64,000 bases of DNA from NCBI GenBank assembly GCA_016711285.1, contig JADJTG010000014.1, positions 434,001 through 498,000 on the forward strand. The letters run 5' to 3'. The translations under genes were made by a program, and so were the position numbers. This document shows, piece after piece, positions 30,165 through 39,133 of the stretch. The notes beneath the pieces are model-generated. The model was not told where the DNA came from. It saw only the letters and a list, made by a program, of their open reading frames with translations, and searched no databases. The stretch's first letter is position 1, and every line of letters begins with the position of its first letter. Source of the DNA: Sphingobacteriales bacterium. GTDB lineage: Bacteria > Bacteroidota > Bacteroidia > Chitinophagales > UBA2359.

Positions 30165-31346
30165 ATGAACAAAAAAGTATTTATTGTATCTATGGCACGC
30201 ACGCCCATAGGTGCTTTTAATGGTGCTTTGAGCGAGTTGAATGCCATACAATTGGGTGCCATTGCCGTAAAAGGAGCATTGCAACGCGCCGGAATCGATG
30301 GCAACAGCGTAGATGCGCTGTATTTGGGAAATGTATTGCAAGCCAACAACGGGCAAGCTCCGGCACGCCAAGTGGCTTTGGCGGCAGGCATCTCGGCAAA
30401 TACGCCTTGCACTACCATCAACAAAGTGTGCGCTTCGGGTATGAAAAGTATCATCATCGGTACACAGGATATTTTGCTCGGAGATGCCGATGTAGTAGTG
30501 GTGGGCGGTTTTGAAAGTATGAGCAATGCCCCCTATTATATTCCGCAAGGCAGAAACGGAATGCGCTATGGCAACAAAGAGTTGGTTGATGCCATTGTAA
30601 GAGATGGTTTGCAAGACCCCTACAAAGGCTATATGATGGGCAATGCCGCCGAAATTTGTGCCGAAACCTGCAATATACCGCGCGAACGTCAGGACAGCTA
30701 CGCTCACGAGTCGTATATGCGTGCCAAAGAAGCCCACGAAAAAGGGTATTTCGCCGATGAGCTGATAGCGGTGGAAATTCCGCAGCGCAAAGGCAACCCG
30801 ATTGTAGTTGATAAAGATGAAGAATGCCAACGCTACGATGCGAGCCGCCTGAGTACTTTGGCTCCGGCTTTCAAAAAAGATGGCACAGTAACTGCTATCA
30901 ATGCTTCTAAAATCAACGACGGAGCAGCAGCTATCGTGCTGATGAGTGAAGAAAAAATGAAATCTCTCGGTTTGCAGCCTTTGGCTGAGGTAGTGAGCTA
31001 TGCCGATGCCGAACAAGAGCCGGAATGGTTTACGACCACACCTGCCAAAGCCTTGCCCAAAGCCCTCAAAAAAGCAGGCTTGAGCATTGATCAAATAGAT
31101 AAATTTGAAATCAATGAAGCATTTTCGGTGGTGGCATTAGCGAATATGGATATGCTGAACATCAGCAGCGACAAACTCAATGTATTGGGCGGTGCTATAT
31201 CCTTGGGACACCCCATCGGTGCTTCGGGTGCGCGTATCATTTGTACGCTTATTTCGGCATTGCGCCACAAAGGAGGCAAGCACGGAGCAGCCGCTATTTG
31301 TAATGGTGGTGGTGGTGCTTCGGCTATCGTGATACGTTTGGCATAA
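30165..31346 (+). CDS. acetyl-CoA C-acetyltransferase (thiolase)
   Basis: 393 residues, full length. The nucleophile Cys is near residue 89 in NKVCASGMKS, the His near 349 is in GHPIGASGAR, and the second catalytic Cys near 379 is in CNGGGGASA. The substrate-side NEAF motif reads KFEINEAFSVVALAN. It catalyses reversible condensation of two acetyl-CoA or thiolysis of acetoacetyl-CoA, linking to beta-oxidation or butyrate-type metabolism, as does the crotonase at 11681-12469. Sequence favours the biosynthetic/short-chain type. Single gene followed by its own terminator. Confidence 0.95.
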   Translation: MNKKVFIVSMARTPIGAFNGALSELNAIQLGAIAVKGALQRAGIDGNSVDALYLGNVLQANNGQAPARQVALAAGISANTPCTTINKVCASGMKSIIIGTQDILLGDADVVVVGGFESMSNAPYYIPQGRNGMRYGNKELVDAIVRDGLQDPYKGYMMGNAAEICAETCNIPRERQDSYAHESYMRAKEAHEKGYFADELIAVEIPQRKGNPIVVDKDEECQRYDASRLSTLAPAFKKDGTVTAINASKINDGAAAIVLMSEEKMKSLGLQPLAEVVSYADAEQEPEWFTTTPAKALPKALKKAGLSIDQIDKFEINEAFSVVALANMDMLNISSDKLNVLGGAISLGHPIGASGARIICTLISALRHKGGKHGAAAICNGGGGASAIVIRLA

Positions 31347-31362
31347 AAAAGAATATGATATA

Positions 31363-31407
31363 TAAAAAAATAGCGCAGGGCTGTATTCGTCCTGCGCTAT
31401 TTTTTTG
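31363..31407 (+). terminator. intrinsic terminator after thiolase
   Basis: The AATAGCGCAGG / CCTGCGCTATT stem with an 11-nt loop is followed by T7. Poly-A on the other side makes it usable for the leftward direction too. Confidence 0.9.
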
Positions 31408-31474
31408 TATTTTGCTCTCTCCTACTCTTCTTTATCTTTTAAACCGTCTTCAAAAATCAGAGCATAAGGCGTGA

Positions 31475-32893
31475 TTATCTTTTAAAATACCACGCATTGC
31501 TTTCTCCGCTTTTACTCTGCACATCGGGTAATTTGGAAATAGCATCGCTTTCGCTGCTGCCTGCATATACCGTAGCACGATAGCGTGTGCCGCCGTCAGC
31601 AATTACATAAGCGTCAAAGCCTTTGGATTTCATTGTTTTTACCATTTTTGTGGCATTGCTTTTTTCCTTAAATACTCCCACTACAATATGATAGCCTTTG
31701 GGCGTAGCACCATTTGTAGCAGTATTGCCGCTGTTGGCATCGTTGTTGCCTTCATTTCTTTCTGTTTTTTTAGCAGGTGTCGGCGGCGAAACAATTTCTG
31801 TTTTTACAGGTTCTTTGGTAACTTCCGTAGTAGCAGAAGTATTGGTTTCGGCGGCAACATCATTTTCGGTAGTTGCTGTGGTTGTTTCCGCAGGTGCTTC
31901 GGTGGTGGTAGTTTCTTCTGTCGGTGTAATATTTTCGACAGGGGTCGTTTCTGTATCGGTAGCAACTTCTGTATCGGCAGGCTCAGTGCTCAAAAGTTGC
32001 TCACTGTTGTCTTTATCTCCAAAAAATCTGGATAAAATCGGAGATTCGTTGCGCGGGTCATCATAAAGTAAATATTGCGCCGCCAACAATCCCAAAAGCA
32101 GCACTGCCACCGTAGGAATTGCCCATATCCAACTGCCTTCGGCATTTTTTTGGCGTTTGGGGGGCATTTTGAAAGGAGGTGGTTTTGGCGAATACTGGTG
32201 CGGCTCGGTAGAAGACTCATTTTGAGGCTCTTCGGGTATGCCGGAAAATGCCTGCTTTACTGCCGGAGTGGGGTCGGGTGTATCGTGGTGCGAACTAAAA
32301 ACAGGCGATGCCGCCACAGGTACAGGTGTGGCGGGTTTTTCTTTGGGCAATACATTGGTTTCCAAAACCGAAGATACTGTTTTTTTCTTGGGTATTTCTT
32401 CATCTGCATAAGAAGCACCGGCTGCCACAGGTATTTCTTCCGAAGGCACTTCCTGTGCAATGTCGCTGATGGCTCGTGTAGCAGGGAGTTCTATTTCGTT
32501 CATTGCAAAGGTTTCTTTATTAAACTGGTTTTCCATTTCAGCAATCAATTTCAAATTTCCGTTGGCATCATACACAAATGTTCCCAAGCCTTCCAGAGCC
32601 GTATGTCCCAGATGCAGGGTGTCATTTTTAAGGCTTTGTACAAAGGCTTCTACCACCTCTTCGGCTTGCTCCTGACCAATTTGTTCGCGGACTGCCACAT
32701 ATTGGCTGAGGTCGTCTTGCAAAAGTGGTGTTTCATCTGCGTCAAAAATAATGGTTTTGCGCGGAGCTTCAATGGTATTGCGGGAAACGTTTATTTTTGA
32801 AGCAATATAAGGTGTTTTAAATGTTCCTAATCCCGATACTTGCACTTCATCTTGTTGCAACAGCAACTCAATCAAATATTTGGCAATATTCAT
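31475..32893 (-). CDS. HU-domain (CCDC81-like) and SPOR-domain membrane protein
   Basis: 472 residues. Residues 1-75 resemble the HU-CCDC81 bacterial domain (MNIAKYLIELLLQQDEVQVSGLGTFKTPY...). A second similar unit follows at about 76-130 (ALEGLGTFVYDANG). A disordered Pro/Thr/Glu-rich region contains a single membrane segment at about 250-267 (WAIPTVAVLLLGLLAAQYLL). A long Thr/Glu-rich periplasmic linker leads to a C-terminal SPOR domain (about 400-472, GYHIVVGVFKEKSNATKMV...). SPOR domains bind denuded septal peptidoglycan, so a division- or cell-wall-linked role is expected. This HU-TM-SPOR layout is a known Bacteroidota type. Appears intact. Confidence 0.88.
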   Translation of the reverse strand: MNIAKYLIELLLQQDEVQVSGLGTFKTPYIASKINVSRNTIEAPRKTIIFDADETPLLQDDLSQYVAVREQIGQEQAEEVVEAFVQSLKNDTLHLGHTALEGLGTFVYDANGNLKLIAEMENQFNKETFAMNEIELPATRAISDIAQEVPSEEIPVAAGASYADEEIPKKKTVSSVLETNVLPKEKPATPVPVAASPVFSSHHDTPDPTPAVKQAFSGIPEEPQNESSTEPHQYSPKPPPFKMPPKRQKNAEGSWIWAIPTVAVLLLGLLAAQYLLYDDPRNESPILSRFFGDKDNSEQLLSTEPADTEVATDTETTPVENITPTEETTTTEAPAETTTATTENDVAAETNTSATTEVTKEPVKTEIVSPPTPAKKTERNEGNNDANSGNTATNGATPKGYHIVVGVFKEKSNATKMVKTMKSKGFDAYVIADGGTRYRATVYAGSSESDAISKLPDVQSKSGESNAWYFKR

Positions 32894-32977
32894 ATTTTAA
32901 ATTATTATTTTTTACTTTAAACAATAAATAATTAAAAATCAATTATTTACAATGTTTTTTAATTAAAAAATTCCTTT

Positions 32978-34608
32978 TTAAAAACGCAACATTATACCCC
33001 CTACAAAGTTAATGCCATAAACCGGATAATAATTAAATCTTTGATATTTATTATTAATAAGATTGTTGAGATTTAAAAAAGCGGCAAAGTGCGGCGAAAA
33101 ATGATAATCGGCGTGTAGGTTTAAATCAAAAGCAGCTTTTAAGGTTTGGGCTTCGTTGTTTTGAAGGCGTGTTTTCCAGCCCGAAAAGAAAAATAAATCG
33201 CCGCCCACCTGTAATTTTTCCAGAGGACTAAAAGTGCCGGTCAGCATCATTTCCAAATTGGGCAAATGCCAAGCTGCTGTTTCAAAAGGTGTTTTGTAAT
33301 GATTGTATTGCGTGGTCAGTTTTACCTGATGGCTTTTGTCTATATGGTAGGTTAGTTCCAATTTGCCGGCGATAGTTTTGAGCGAATCATATACGGTGGT
33401 GAAAGCATTGCGCTCATCGGTGTAGTCGGTTACAAACAGGGCTTGTTGTTTGGTGAGATACTGCCCGCCGCTAAGACTATATGTGCTACGCGCGCCGAGG
33501 CGCCCTTTGATACCCAAGGTGCGTTCTTGTGTAAATGTATTGAAAAAAGTCAAATCTTGACCCAAAAAAGGATTGATGCGTGTAAAATTGCGCAAACTGT
33601 TTTTGTATGCTTCTTTGCCCCATTTTCCAAAAACGCTCATCGCCCCTTCCATTACGGGAATTTCGGCGTATATATCAGGAAAAATATAAGCCACTTCGCC
33701 ATCTAAAAACAAACTCGCTCCGGCTTTGAGTGTTGCCCAAGGACGTTGCAACATACCGTAGGGCGTGATCTTCAGCAAGGAATTATCCAAATTGGAGGTA
33801 TAATTTGCCTCATCTTTAAAAGAGGTATAGTCAAAAAAAGCGTCCACGCCGCCGCCGATGCTTTTTTCGCTCAAGTATTCGCCTTGTGCGGTGAGGCGCA
33901 AGCCGTGTTCGCGGGCATTGTAGTTGTTGCCGAAATAATAATAATCCAATTGCAAGTGGCGGTTGAGGTTGGTGTAGTCGTTGCTGTTGTTGTCAAAAGC
34001 GACACTCGCACCGATGGTATTTTGCAATATTTCTATGCGGTCTTTGTCTTCGGGGTCGGGGCGTTGGCTTTCGTTGATACCATAATAATAGCGTTGTTCG
34101 TTGTCGTAGTTGGTATTGAACGTGAGGTGGTTTTTGGCACCGAACCATTTGGCATAAGCCTGTGCGCCGATGTTGCGAAAATCCTGAAAAGGAATGTCGT
34201 TGCCTTTCGACATCAGAAAGTTGCCACGCACGCCGGCAGTGAGGCGGTCGGAGCCGGAAGTGGCGGCGGCAATATCCAATAAAGGAGTAGTGAGGTTGCC
34301 GAAGCCCGCTTTGAGCCAGAAGTTGTAGTTCCATACTTCTTCTTCCAATTTGTAGGCGATGGGTTTGAGGGCAGGTGGGTGAAACTGCGCTATCAGCTGT
34401 TTGGAGGGTATGCTGTAATCCAATTGCGGCGGACGACCGGAATTGCCTTGCTCCGACACCGCCGCCACGGAAATAAATCGGGGCGTTGGGCATCTAATAA
34501 AATCGGCTCAAAGGCTTTGATAATAGTAATATTTTCGTTTTCTAAGTTATCCTGTGCCATCAACCCGAAAGGCATCAACAGCACCAACAGCAAGATTTTT
34601 TTTAACAT
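32978..34608 (-). CDS. outer-membrane beta-barrel protein, TonB-receptor-like (frameshifted near N-terminus)
   Basis: Signal peptide from an ATG at 34608 (MLKKILLLVLLMPFGLMAQDN), then ENENITIIKAFEPILLDAQRPDLF, then the main open segment 32978-34468. Family-like residues are LDYSIPSKQLIAQFHPPALKPIAY, KAGFGNLTTPLLDI, and many amphipathic strands, ending ...YPVYGINFVGGIMLRF with a terminal aromatic, as in outer-membrane barrels. The frames join if one G is added near 34468-34472 (CCGTGG for CCGGTGG), giving LFPVAAVSEQGN. No plug domain is evident, so it is a barrel of the TonB-dependent-receptor-like type without a clear transport role. About 543 residues in all. Confidence 0.8.
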
Positions 34609-34888
34609 ACAAGGCGGCAAAATAAATGATTGGACTGAAAATATATACTGAACAAACGATGCTGTTATTACAAAGATTGGATTCAATATTAAATTATTGC
34701 ACAAGGCGATATAATAAGCAGCCGTTCAAAGATAAATACAAATTTAACAAACCTTAAACAATACAGCAAAAGTTTATACTACAGCAGGCAAAACGGCAAA
34801 AAACACAACGAAAATCATAGACAATTGACTATTTTTGTTGTGGATATTCGCACTTGCACAACAAATATACAATATGGATTTTATATAA

Positions 34889-35701
34889 AAACAAACCTAC
34901 GACTACGGCGCACGACACTACGCCCCCGATATAGCACGGTGGTGGTCGGTGGATCCAAAGGCGGATCTTGAACCAGACTGGACACCATACAGATATGGGT
35001 TTAATAATCCGATAAGATATATTGATCCTAATGGTCTTTTTGAAAGCACTCATACCGATGAAGACGGAAATGTAGTTGCAGTATATGATGATGGAGATAA
35101 TGGAGTTTACAGGCATAGCGGCAAGGGAGCAGAAGCAGAAAAATCCGTAAAATCGAATTATAACAAGAATAATACAAGTGCAGGTGGTGAAAAAATGGGA
35201 GAGTCTTTACACTCCTTAAGTTTTGCTGACCAAAATTTATTTAATATAACGGGCAAGGTTAAAAAGGCTGATATAAAAATTGATTTTGGCTCTACTGAAT
35301 TAACAGATAAGGTTCAAAGTATAATTGATGCAAATCCATCACTGATTGACTATGCGATAAAGGCTGGCACAAACGGGGACTGGGATTTAAAAAGTAACAC
35401 CTCAAATGGTTCTTTGCTATACGAAAAATATGCATCTCCACGGGATGCAGGAAATTTTGCAGCTGGTGCAGTAGCGCAAATGTCAGGTTTAGAACCTATT
35501 GCTCAATTTGGTTATGGTGCTTACAATATGACTGGTAACAGCAAACCTTTAACTGGGTTAGTGACAGGTGTTGTTGGACTCACCACTTTGATTAATCCGT
35601 ATTTGGGTTTAGGTGCCGCTTATCTAATTGGAAAATATGGTGAGGATGAATTAACGCAAAGATCAATTGATTTAGGAAAGCAATTTATAAAAAGAAAATA
35701 A
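34889..35701 (+). CDS. orphan RHS C-terminal tip (core end plus putative toxin domain)
   Basis: The frame is open from 34889 with no start. It begins at the very end of an RHS core: YDYGARHYAPDIARWWSVDP, then YRYGFNNPIRYIDPNG, the classic RHS-associated core terminus. About 225 residues of variable tip follow, with a segment SPRDAGNFAAGAVAQMSGLE...GYGAYNMTGNSK and a C-terminal hydrophobic hairpin. The rest of the RHS repeat shell is absent upstream, so this is a displaced or truncated tip. The first ATG (34949) lies inside the core motif and is unlikely to be a real start. The tip is vaguely like polymorphic toxin type 44 domains, at low certainty. The next gene would be its immunity partner. 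Confidence 0.75.
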   Translation, partial: KQTYDYGARHYAPDIARWWSVDPKADLEPDWTPYRYGFNNPIRYIDPNGLFESTHTDEDGNVVAVYDDGDNGVYRHSGKGAEAEKSVKSNYNKNNTSAGGEKMGESLHSLSFADQNLFNITGKVKKADIKIDFGSTELTDKVQSIIDANPSLIDYAIKAGTNGDWDLKSNTSNGSLLYEKYASPRDAGNFAAGAVAQMSGLEPIAQFGYGAYNMTGNSKPLTGLVTGVVGLTTLINPYLGLGAAYLIGKYGEDELTQRSIDLGKQFIKRK

Positions 35702-35706
35702 GTGAA

Positions 35707-36141
35707 ATGGTTAGAAGGACGATAGTTATAATTTTATCAGTTATTGGCTTTTCTGCTTGTGATTCCAAGGTTGAAATCGTCTATAGCTACAAAGACATTG
35801 TGATTAAAAGGGTCGATAAGAATGGAAGAACTATTTTTTATTACGATGAAATTGGCAAAGATAGTCCTAGAATTTGGGTAGAATATTCTGGGATTAATGA
35901 CGGCTTTTCTGGTTATTTGAAATTTGATAAAAGTGGTAAAGTGAGTATTCTTTCAGGAGATGGATACTTTCAGACTGCCAATGATGACACAACAAAATTT
36001 GAATATAGGGAAATAGCAGCATATCAACGTCCTGAATTAACAGAAAATGTTTACATTGTTCAAGATGCTGTCAGATATGAGCAAGAAAAAAATAATGGAT
36101 TTGTAACTAAAGTAAATGTTGTTTATCCAAAAAAATACTAA
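35707..36141 (+). CDS. lipoprotein, putative immunity partner of the RHS tip
   Basis: 144 residues. Lipoprotein signal with lipobox GFSAC (Cys about 18), then a small mainly-beta domain (VEIVYSYKDIVIKRVDKNGRTIFYYDE...). It begins 6 bp after the RHS-tip stop, the usual spacing for a toxin-immunity pair, and is AT-rich like its neighbours. Sequence not recognised. If it is an immunity protein, the lipid anchor suggests protection in the periplasm. Followed by a terminator. Confidence 0.6.
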   Translation: MVRRTIVIILSVIGFSACDSKVEIVYSYKDIVIKRVDKNGRTIFYYDEIGKDSPRIWVEYSGINDGFSGYLKFDKSGKVSILSGDGYFQTANDDTTKFEYREIAAYQRPELTENVYIVQDAVRYEQEKNNGFVTKVNVVYPKKY

Positions 36142-36173
36142 GCAAAAATCCGGCAAGTCCGGATTTTTGCTTT
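36141..36173 (+). terminator. intrinsic terminator
   Basis: AGCAAAAATCCGG-CAAGT-CCGGATTTTTGCT followed by TT: a strong symmetric hairpin that begins at the stop of the preceding lipoprotein gene. Confidence 0.85.
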
Positions 36174-36224
36174 ATAAAATAACCACATTTTTTGGGAGGA
36201 AATCTTTAAACTTCTTTTTGGTCA

Positions 36225-36336
36225 GGAAAGTGTCTGACACTATCCCGCAAAGTGTGTAAGATAAAAAGTTAGGGTTGGGTTATCTCCTTCAAAGCAAAAA
36301 AACGACTATCATATTTTATTAAACTCTGCCAAAAAA
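36225..36336. repeat. mobile-element-like scar and left copy of a ~60-bp direct repeat
   Basis: 36225-36265 (tcaggaaagtgtctgacact, atcccgcaaagtgtgtaag) looks like an insertion-sequence terminus; the family is uncertain. 36279-36336 (gttatctccttcaaagcaaa...) is repeated, with about 85-90% identity by eye, at 40319-40379 (gttatctctttcaaagcaaa...). The two copies bracket the toxin/immunity cluster. Confidence 0.45.
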
Positions 36337-36337
36337 A

Positions 36338-36511
36338 CACAACGAAACAGCGTCTGAACTACGAGATAATGCTCCGTCACCTTGGGATTATAACAATCAC
36401 GAAATAATAAAAGATGGCTTTCGTAATATAATGGTTTCTCCCCAAAACATACAACTCTATGACAATAAAAAAGAAAATGCCATATCTATCCCTTGGAAGT
36501 ATTTTGAATAA
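36338..36511 (+). pseudogene. C-terminal tail of a lost upstream protein, overlapping the first lipoprotein
   Basis: An open frame without a start reads ...LRDNAPSPWDYNNHE, then IQLYDNKKENAISIPWKYFE, and stops at 36509-36511, 53 bp inside the lipoprotein gene that starts at 36459 in another frame. Related tails occur at the same relative place at 37044-37139 (VCNVVVLPQSIHLYENKREN...WEYFK) and 37663-37770 (VCNVVILSKDNIYLYKQ...WDYF). Likely the last residues of a toxin-type gene whose stop overlapped its downstream partner. Confidence 0.5.
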
Positions 36512-37043
36512 AGTTTTTTTATGTGCTTTTATAATAAGTGTTTTGGAAATTTCTTGCCAAAAACAAAATAGACAAAAATCGGTGATGCCTGAAATATGTA
36601 CTTCAGCAATACAAAAAGCATATTATGATGAATACTTGGGATTGTTCATTGAGCTACAGAAATCAAAGGAAATTACTACTTTATACCAAGAGAATTATCA
36701 AGGTCCTATTAATGACCCAAAATATAAATTATTAGTAAAAAATTGCTACGATATTGATATAATATTCTCAAATTGTATAACTATGTGTGATACAACTTAC
36801 ATAGAAGAGGCGCATTTCTATAAAGATAAACAAGTGGTACCTCCGGGGGGTATGTCAACAAAGGTAGTTTTTTACAAAAATGCAATGATAAAAAGCGAGT
36901 GTTGTGGTGGATTGGTATTCAGCAACACAGAAAATGCGTTGGTGATTGATAGCGTTAGGAACTACTACACCCCCTTGTTTGAGGCGTATTTAGCACAACA
37001 TAAAGAAAAATTCCCGAAAGAGTTGTTTGAGGATATAGAATAG
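36459..37043 (+). CDS. lipoprotein, tandem paralogue 1 (putative orphan immunity protein)
   Basis: 194 residues. Signal peptide with lipobox VLEISC (Cys about 33). The mature part has a four-Cys pattern (EICTSAIQKAYYDEYL, NCYDIDIIFSNCITMCDTTYI) and a C-terminus RNYYTPLFEAYLAQHKEKFP...ELFEDIE that is shared almost exactly with the two following genes. Not recognised as a named family. Three tandem copies next to orphan toxin tips suggest immunity genes kept after toxin loss (inference). Confidence 0.7.
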   Translation: MTIKKKMPYLSLGSILNKVFLCAFIISVLEISCQKQNRQKSVMPEICTSAIQKAYYDEYLGLFIELQKSKEITTLYQENYQGPINDPKYKLLVKNCYDIDIIFSNCITMCDTTYIEEAHFYKDKQVVPPGGMSTKVVFYKNAMIKSECCGGLVFSNTENALVIDSVRNYYTPLFEAYLAQHKEKFPKELFEDIE

Positions 37044-37139
37044 AAGGTATGCAATGTTGTTGTTTTACCTCAAAGTATACATTTATATGAAAATAAGAGA
37101 GAAAATGTTATTTCTGTTTCTTGGGAGTATTTTAAATAA
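37044..37139 (+). pseudogene. second copy of the lost protein's C-terminal tail
   Basis: In frame from just after the previous stop: VCNVVVLPQSIHLYENKREN...SWEYFK, with its stop at 37137-37139. It overlaps the next lipoprotein gene in a different frame. Confidence 0.45.
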
Positions 37140-37662
37140 AAAATATTTTTTATTACCGATATTCTTATTGATAATATCTTGTAAAAATAAATATACCTCA
37201 AAATTAGATAATGATTGTAAGCCTCTCATTGCTAAAGTTTATCAGGAGGAATATGTATCGCTTTTTTACAAATTAAAAATTGAAAATAAACTATCTGTAA
37301 TATTTAAAGAGAAATATAAACACTATAAAAACAGAGCCGAAAATTTTTTTTATATAAAAGACTGTTTTGAAGTTGATATAAAATTTACGGGATGTATGCA
37401 TAAAAATGATACTACTTATATAGGAACAGTTCCTTTTTACAAAGGAAAAGAATTAGCCAATCTTGGGTTGATATCTGATACCGTAATTTTTTACAAAAAT
37501 GAGGTAATTGGTGCAATTAAAGACGACTGGGTATTTATGAGTACAAAAGAAACAAAAGAAACAGAAGATAGTATTAATAATTATCGCAATGCTTTATTCG
37601 CACCCTATGCTCGCACTCATAAAAGCAAATTTCCGAAAGAGTTGTTTGAGGATATAGAATAG
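37087..37662 (+). CDS. lipoprotein, tandem paralogue 2
   Basis: About 191 residues from the ATG at 37087 (MKIREKMLFLFLGSILNKKYF...). An in-frame ATG at 37054 lies in the remnant tail and is less likely. Lipobox LLIISC. Like copy 1 it has DCFEVDIKFTGCMHKNDTTYIGTVPFYKGKE and ends in KFPKELFEDIE. Copies 1 and 2 are clearly homologous but well diverged except at the C-terminus, so the duplication is old or homogenised at its 3' end. Confidence 0.7.
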   Translation: MKIREKMLFLFLGSILNKKYFLLPIFLLIISCKNKYTSKLDNDCKPLIAKVYQEEYVSLFYKLKIENKLSVIFKEKYKHYKNRAENFFYIKDCFEVDIKFTGCMHKNDTTYIGTVPFYKGKELANLGLISDTVIFYKNEVIGAIKDDWVFMSTKETKETEDSINNYRNALFAPYARTHKSKFPKELFEDIE

Positions 37663-37770
37663 AAGGTATGCAATGTTGTCATTTTATCAAAAGACAATAT
37701 ATATTTGTATAAACAAAATGAGAAAGATCCAACTACTATTTCTTGGGATTATTTTAACATCAATAAATAA
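37663..37770 (+). pseudogene. third copy of the lost protein's C-terminal tail
   Basis: VCNVVILSKDNIYLYKQ...TISWDYFNINK, with its stop at 37768-37770. It overlaps the third lipoprotein gene out of frame. Confidence 0.45.
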
Positions 37771-38305
37771 TTTCAAAAAAATAATGCTATTGTTGCTGTT
37801 TGGATTTATTTCCTGTAACTCTGAAAAAACAGGCAATAAACAAATAAATAAATCTAATATATGTAATAAGCATCTTAAAGAAGCGTATTATGAAGCATAT
37901 TATAATACTTTTGTGAGGTTTAAAAATAATCAACAAGAAATACAGGCTGTTTATTCAAAAAAAGGTATCCCTTCTACTGGAGAACCAGCATTTTATATAC
38001 ACAATTTGTATGATATTGTAATTAAATCAAGCGATTGTTATATACAGAAAGATACCCTACATATTGGCTTAACATCTTATTATAAAGATAAAGAAATTTT
38101 TACATTAGAAATCACCCCAAGAGAAGTTTTTATAATAAATGGCGAAATTGTAGGTGAAAAATATGATGGGTATGTATTCTTAAAACCGAAGGGTTCGGAT
38201 CTGATAGTGGATAGTTTTAGAAACTACTACACCCCCTTGTTTGAGGCGTATTTAATGCAACATAAAGACAAATTTCCGAAAGAGTTGTTTGAGGATATGA
38301 AATAA
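37718..38305 (+). CDS. lipoprotein, tandem paralogue 3
   Basis: About 195 residues from the ATG at 37718 (MRKIQLLFLGIILTSINN...). Lipobox LFGFISC. Shares NLYDIVIKSSDC, LTSYYKDKEIF and the C-terminal RNYYTPLFEAYLMQHKDKFPKELFED with the other two copies. Its stop at 38303-38305 lies inside the 121-bp repeat that leads into toxin tip A, which continues in the same frame directly after the TAA. Confidence 0.7.
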   Translation: MRKIQLLFLGIILTSINNFKKIMLLLLFGFISCNSEKTGNKQINKSNICNKHLKEAYYEAYYNTFVRFKNNQQEIQAVYSKKGIPSTGEPAFYIHNLYDIVIKSSDCYIQKDTLHIGLTSYYKDKEIFTLEITPREVFIINGEIVGEKYDGYVFLKPKGSDLIVDSFRNYYTPLFEAYLMQHKDKFPKELFEDMK

Positions 38306-38417
38306 GCGCAAAAAGGGTGCGGTGAAATTTATATCATCAATCCCAAAAGTGTTGTTAAAGCACTTGGCTCCAAAGCTGATGATTTAGCAATTTTGGGCGC
38401 AAAGAAATCTTTGAAAG
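38297..38417 (+). repeat. 121-bp direct repeat, copy 1 (lead-in to toxin tip A)
   Basis: Nearly identical (about 2-3 differences) to 39434-39554. Encodes GCGEIYIINPKSVVKALGSK, then ADDLAILGAKKSLK. After it the two loci diverge completely. Confidence 0.9.
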
Positions 38418-38674
38418 AGGGTGCTGAAAAGGGGATTCCTAAAAGCCAATTAGGTCCAAGTGGAAAACCTAAAATACATACTGTTAGTAAGCCTAATCTT
38501 AAACGAACTAAAGATGCAGCAAGGAATAATCCAAAATCAAATACAAGCCCAGTTAAACATTCAAGTGATAAAGGACAAAAAACTCATTATCATTCAACCA
38601 AAGATGGTGAAAAAATGACTGGAAAAGATAATGTGCATTATGAAAACCGTTCATCAAAAAGAAATCAGGATTAA
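38306..38674 (+). CDS. displaced polymorphic-toxin tip A
   Basis: Open from 38306 without its own start; the first ATG in frame is ATG-less until GTG/TTG codons near 38393. Residues 1-35 are the shared lead-in (GCGEIYIINPKSVVKA...), and about 85 residues of Lys/Asn/His-rich tip follow, ending THYHSTKDGEKMTGKDNVHYENRSSKRNQD. The His-rich HYH...HYE end may be nuclease-like, but the family is not recognised. A likely immunity gene starts 2 bp after its stop. A common lead-in plus a variable tip is the hallmark of polymorphic toxin C-terminal cassettes used for replacement by recombination. Confidence 0.65.
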   Translation, partial: AQKGCGEIYIINPKSVVKALGSKADDLAILGAKKSLKEGAEKGIPKSQLGPSGKPKIHTVSKPNLKRTKDAARNNPKSNTSPVKHSSDKGQKTHYHSTKDGEKMTGKDNVHYENRSSKRNQD

Positions 38675-38676
38675 TA

Positions 38677-39030
38677 ATGAAAAGAAAAAAATATAGTAAT
38701 TTTTGGCTGGCGTTTGTCAATGTAAAAGCTAAGGAAGGCTTTTCTTTTACTGATTTAATAGATGTTGAAGGCAAACCCAATGGTGTAAAATACAAAGGAG
38801 CTTGGGCAAATGTTATTGTGAAGGCAGAAAGAATAAATGAAGCCCTAGAAATTGTTCCATTAGGATTAGGCGAATTAGATTTTGAAATCGTTTTTATTGA
38901 TAAGATAGAAAATATTGGTTCATTGATTGAGCATAAGGAGATTAAGGATGATGTTAAATCGGAAGTAGATTGGCTTTTAAAAAGTGAATACGTTTTTAAG
39001 ATTAGTGATAAGTTATTTCAATACAAATGA
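38677..39030 (+). CDS. putative immunity protein for toxin tip A
   Basis: 117 residues, cytoplasmic (no signal). Begins MKRKKYSNFWLAFVNVKAKEG, with GAWANVIVKAERINEALEIVPLGLGELDFEIVFIDKIENI in the middle and a helical acidic C-terminus. Starts 2 bp after tip A. AT-rich. Not recognised by name; small size, acidity and position fit an immunity protein. Confidence 0.65.
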   Translation: MKRKKYSNFWLAFVNVKAKEGFSFTDLIDVEGKPNGVKYKGAWANVIVKAERINEALEIVPLGLGELDFEIVFIDKIENIGSLIEHKEIKDDVKSEVDWLLKSEYVFKISDKLFQYK

Positions 39031-39133
39031 AATAAATATCTATTTATGATACCAAATCACAAACAGAATATAGCAAAATAAAAAAATGGGGAGATCGAGC
39101 TTTTGAGTAATAAAAAATTTTACAATTTAGAAT

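Noticed and set aside
30153..31094. 313-codon minus-strand ORF opposite the thiolase
   Set aside because: Shadow of the thiolase gene, no domain features.
31410..31474. In-phase-looking peptide (ITPYALIFEDGLKDKEE) after the SPOR gene stop
   Set aside because: Too short and the SPOR domain is already complete at 31475; could be chance.
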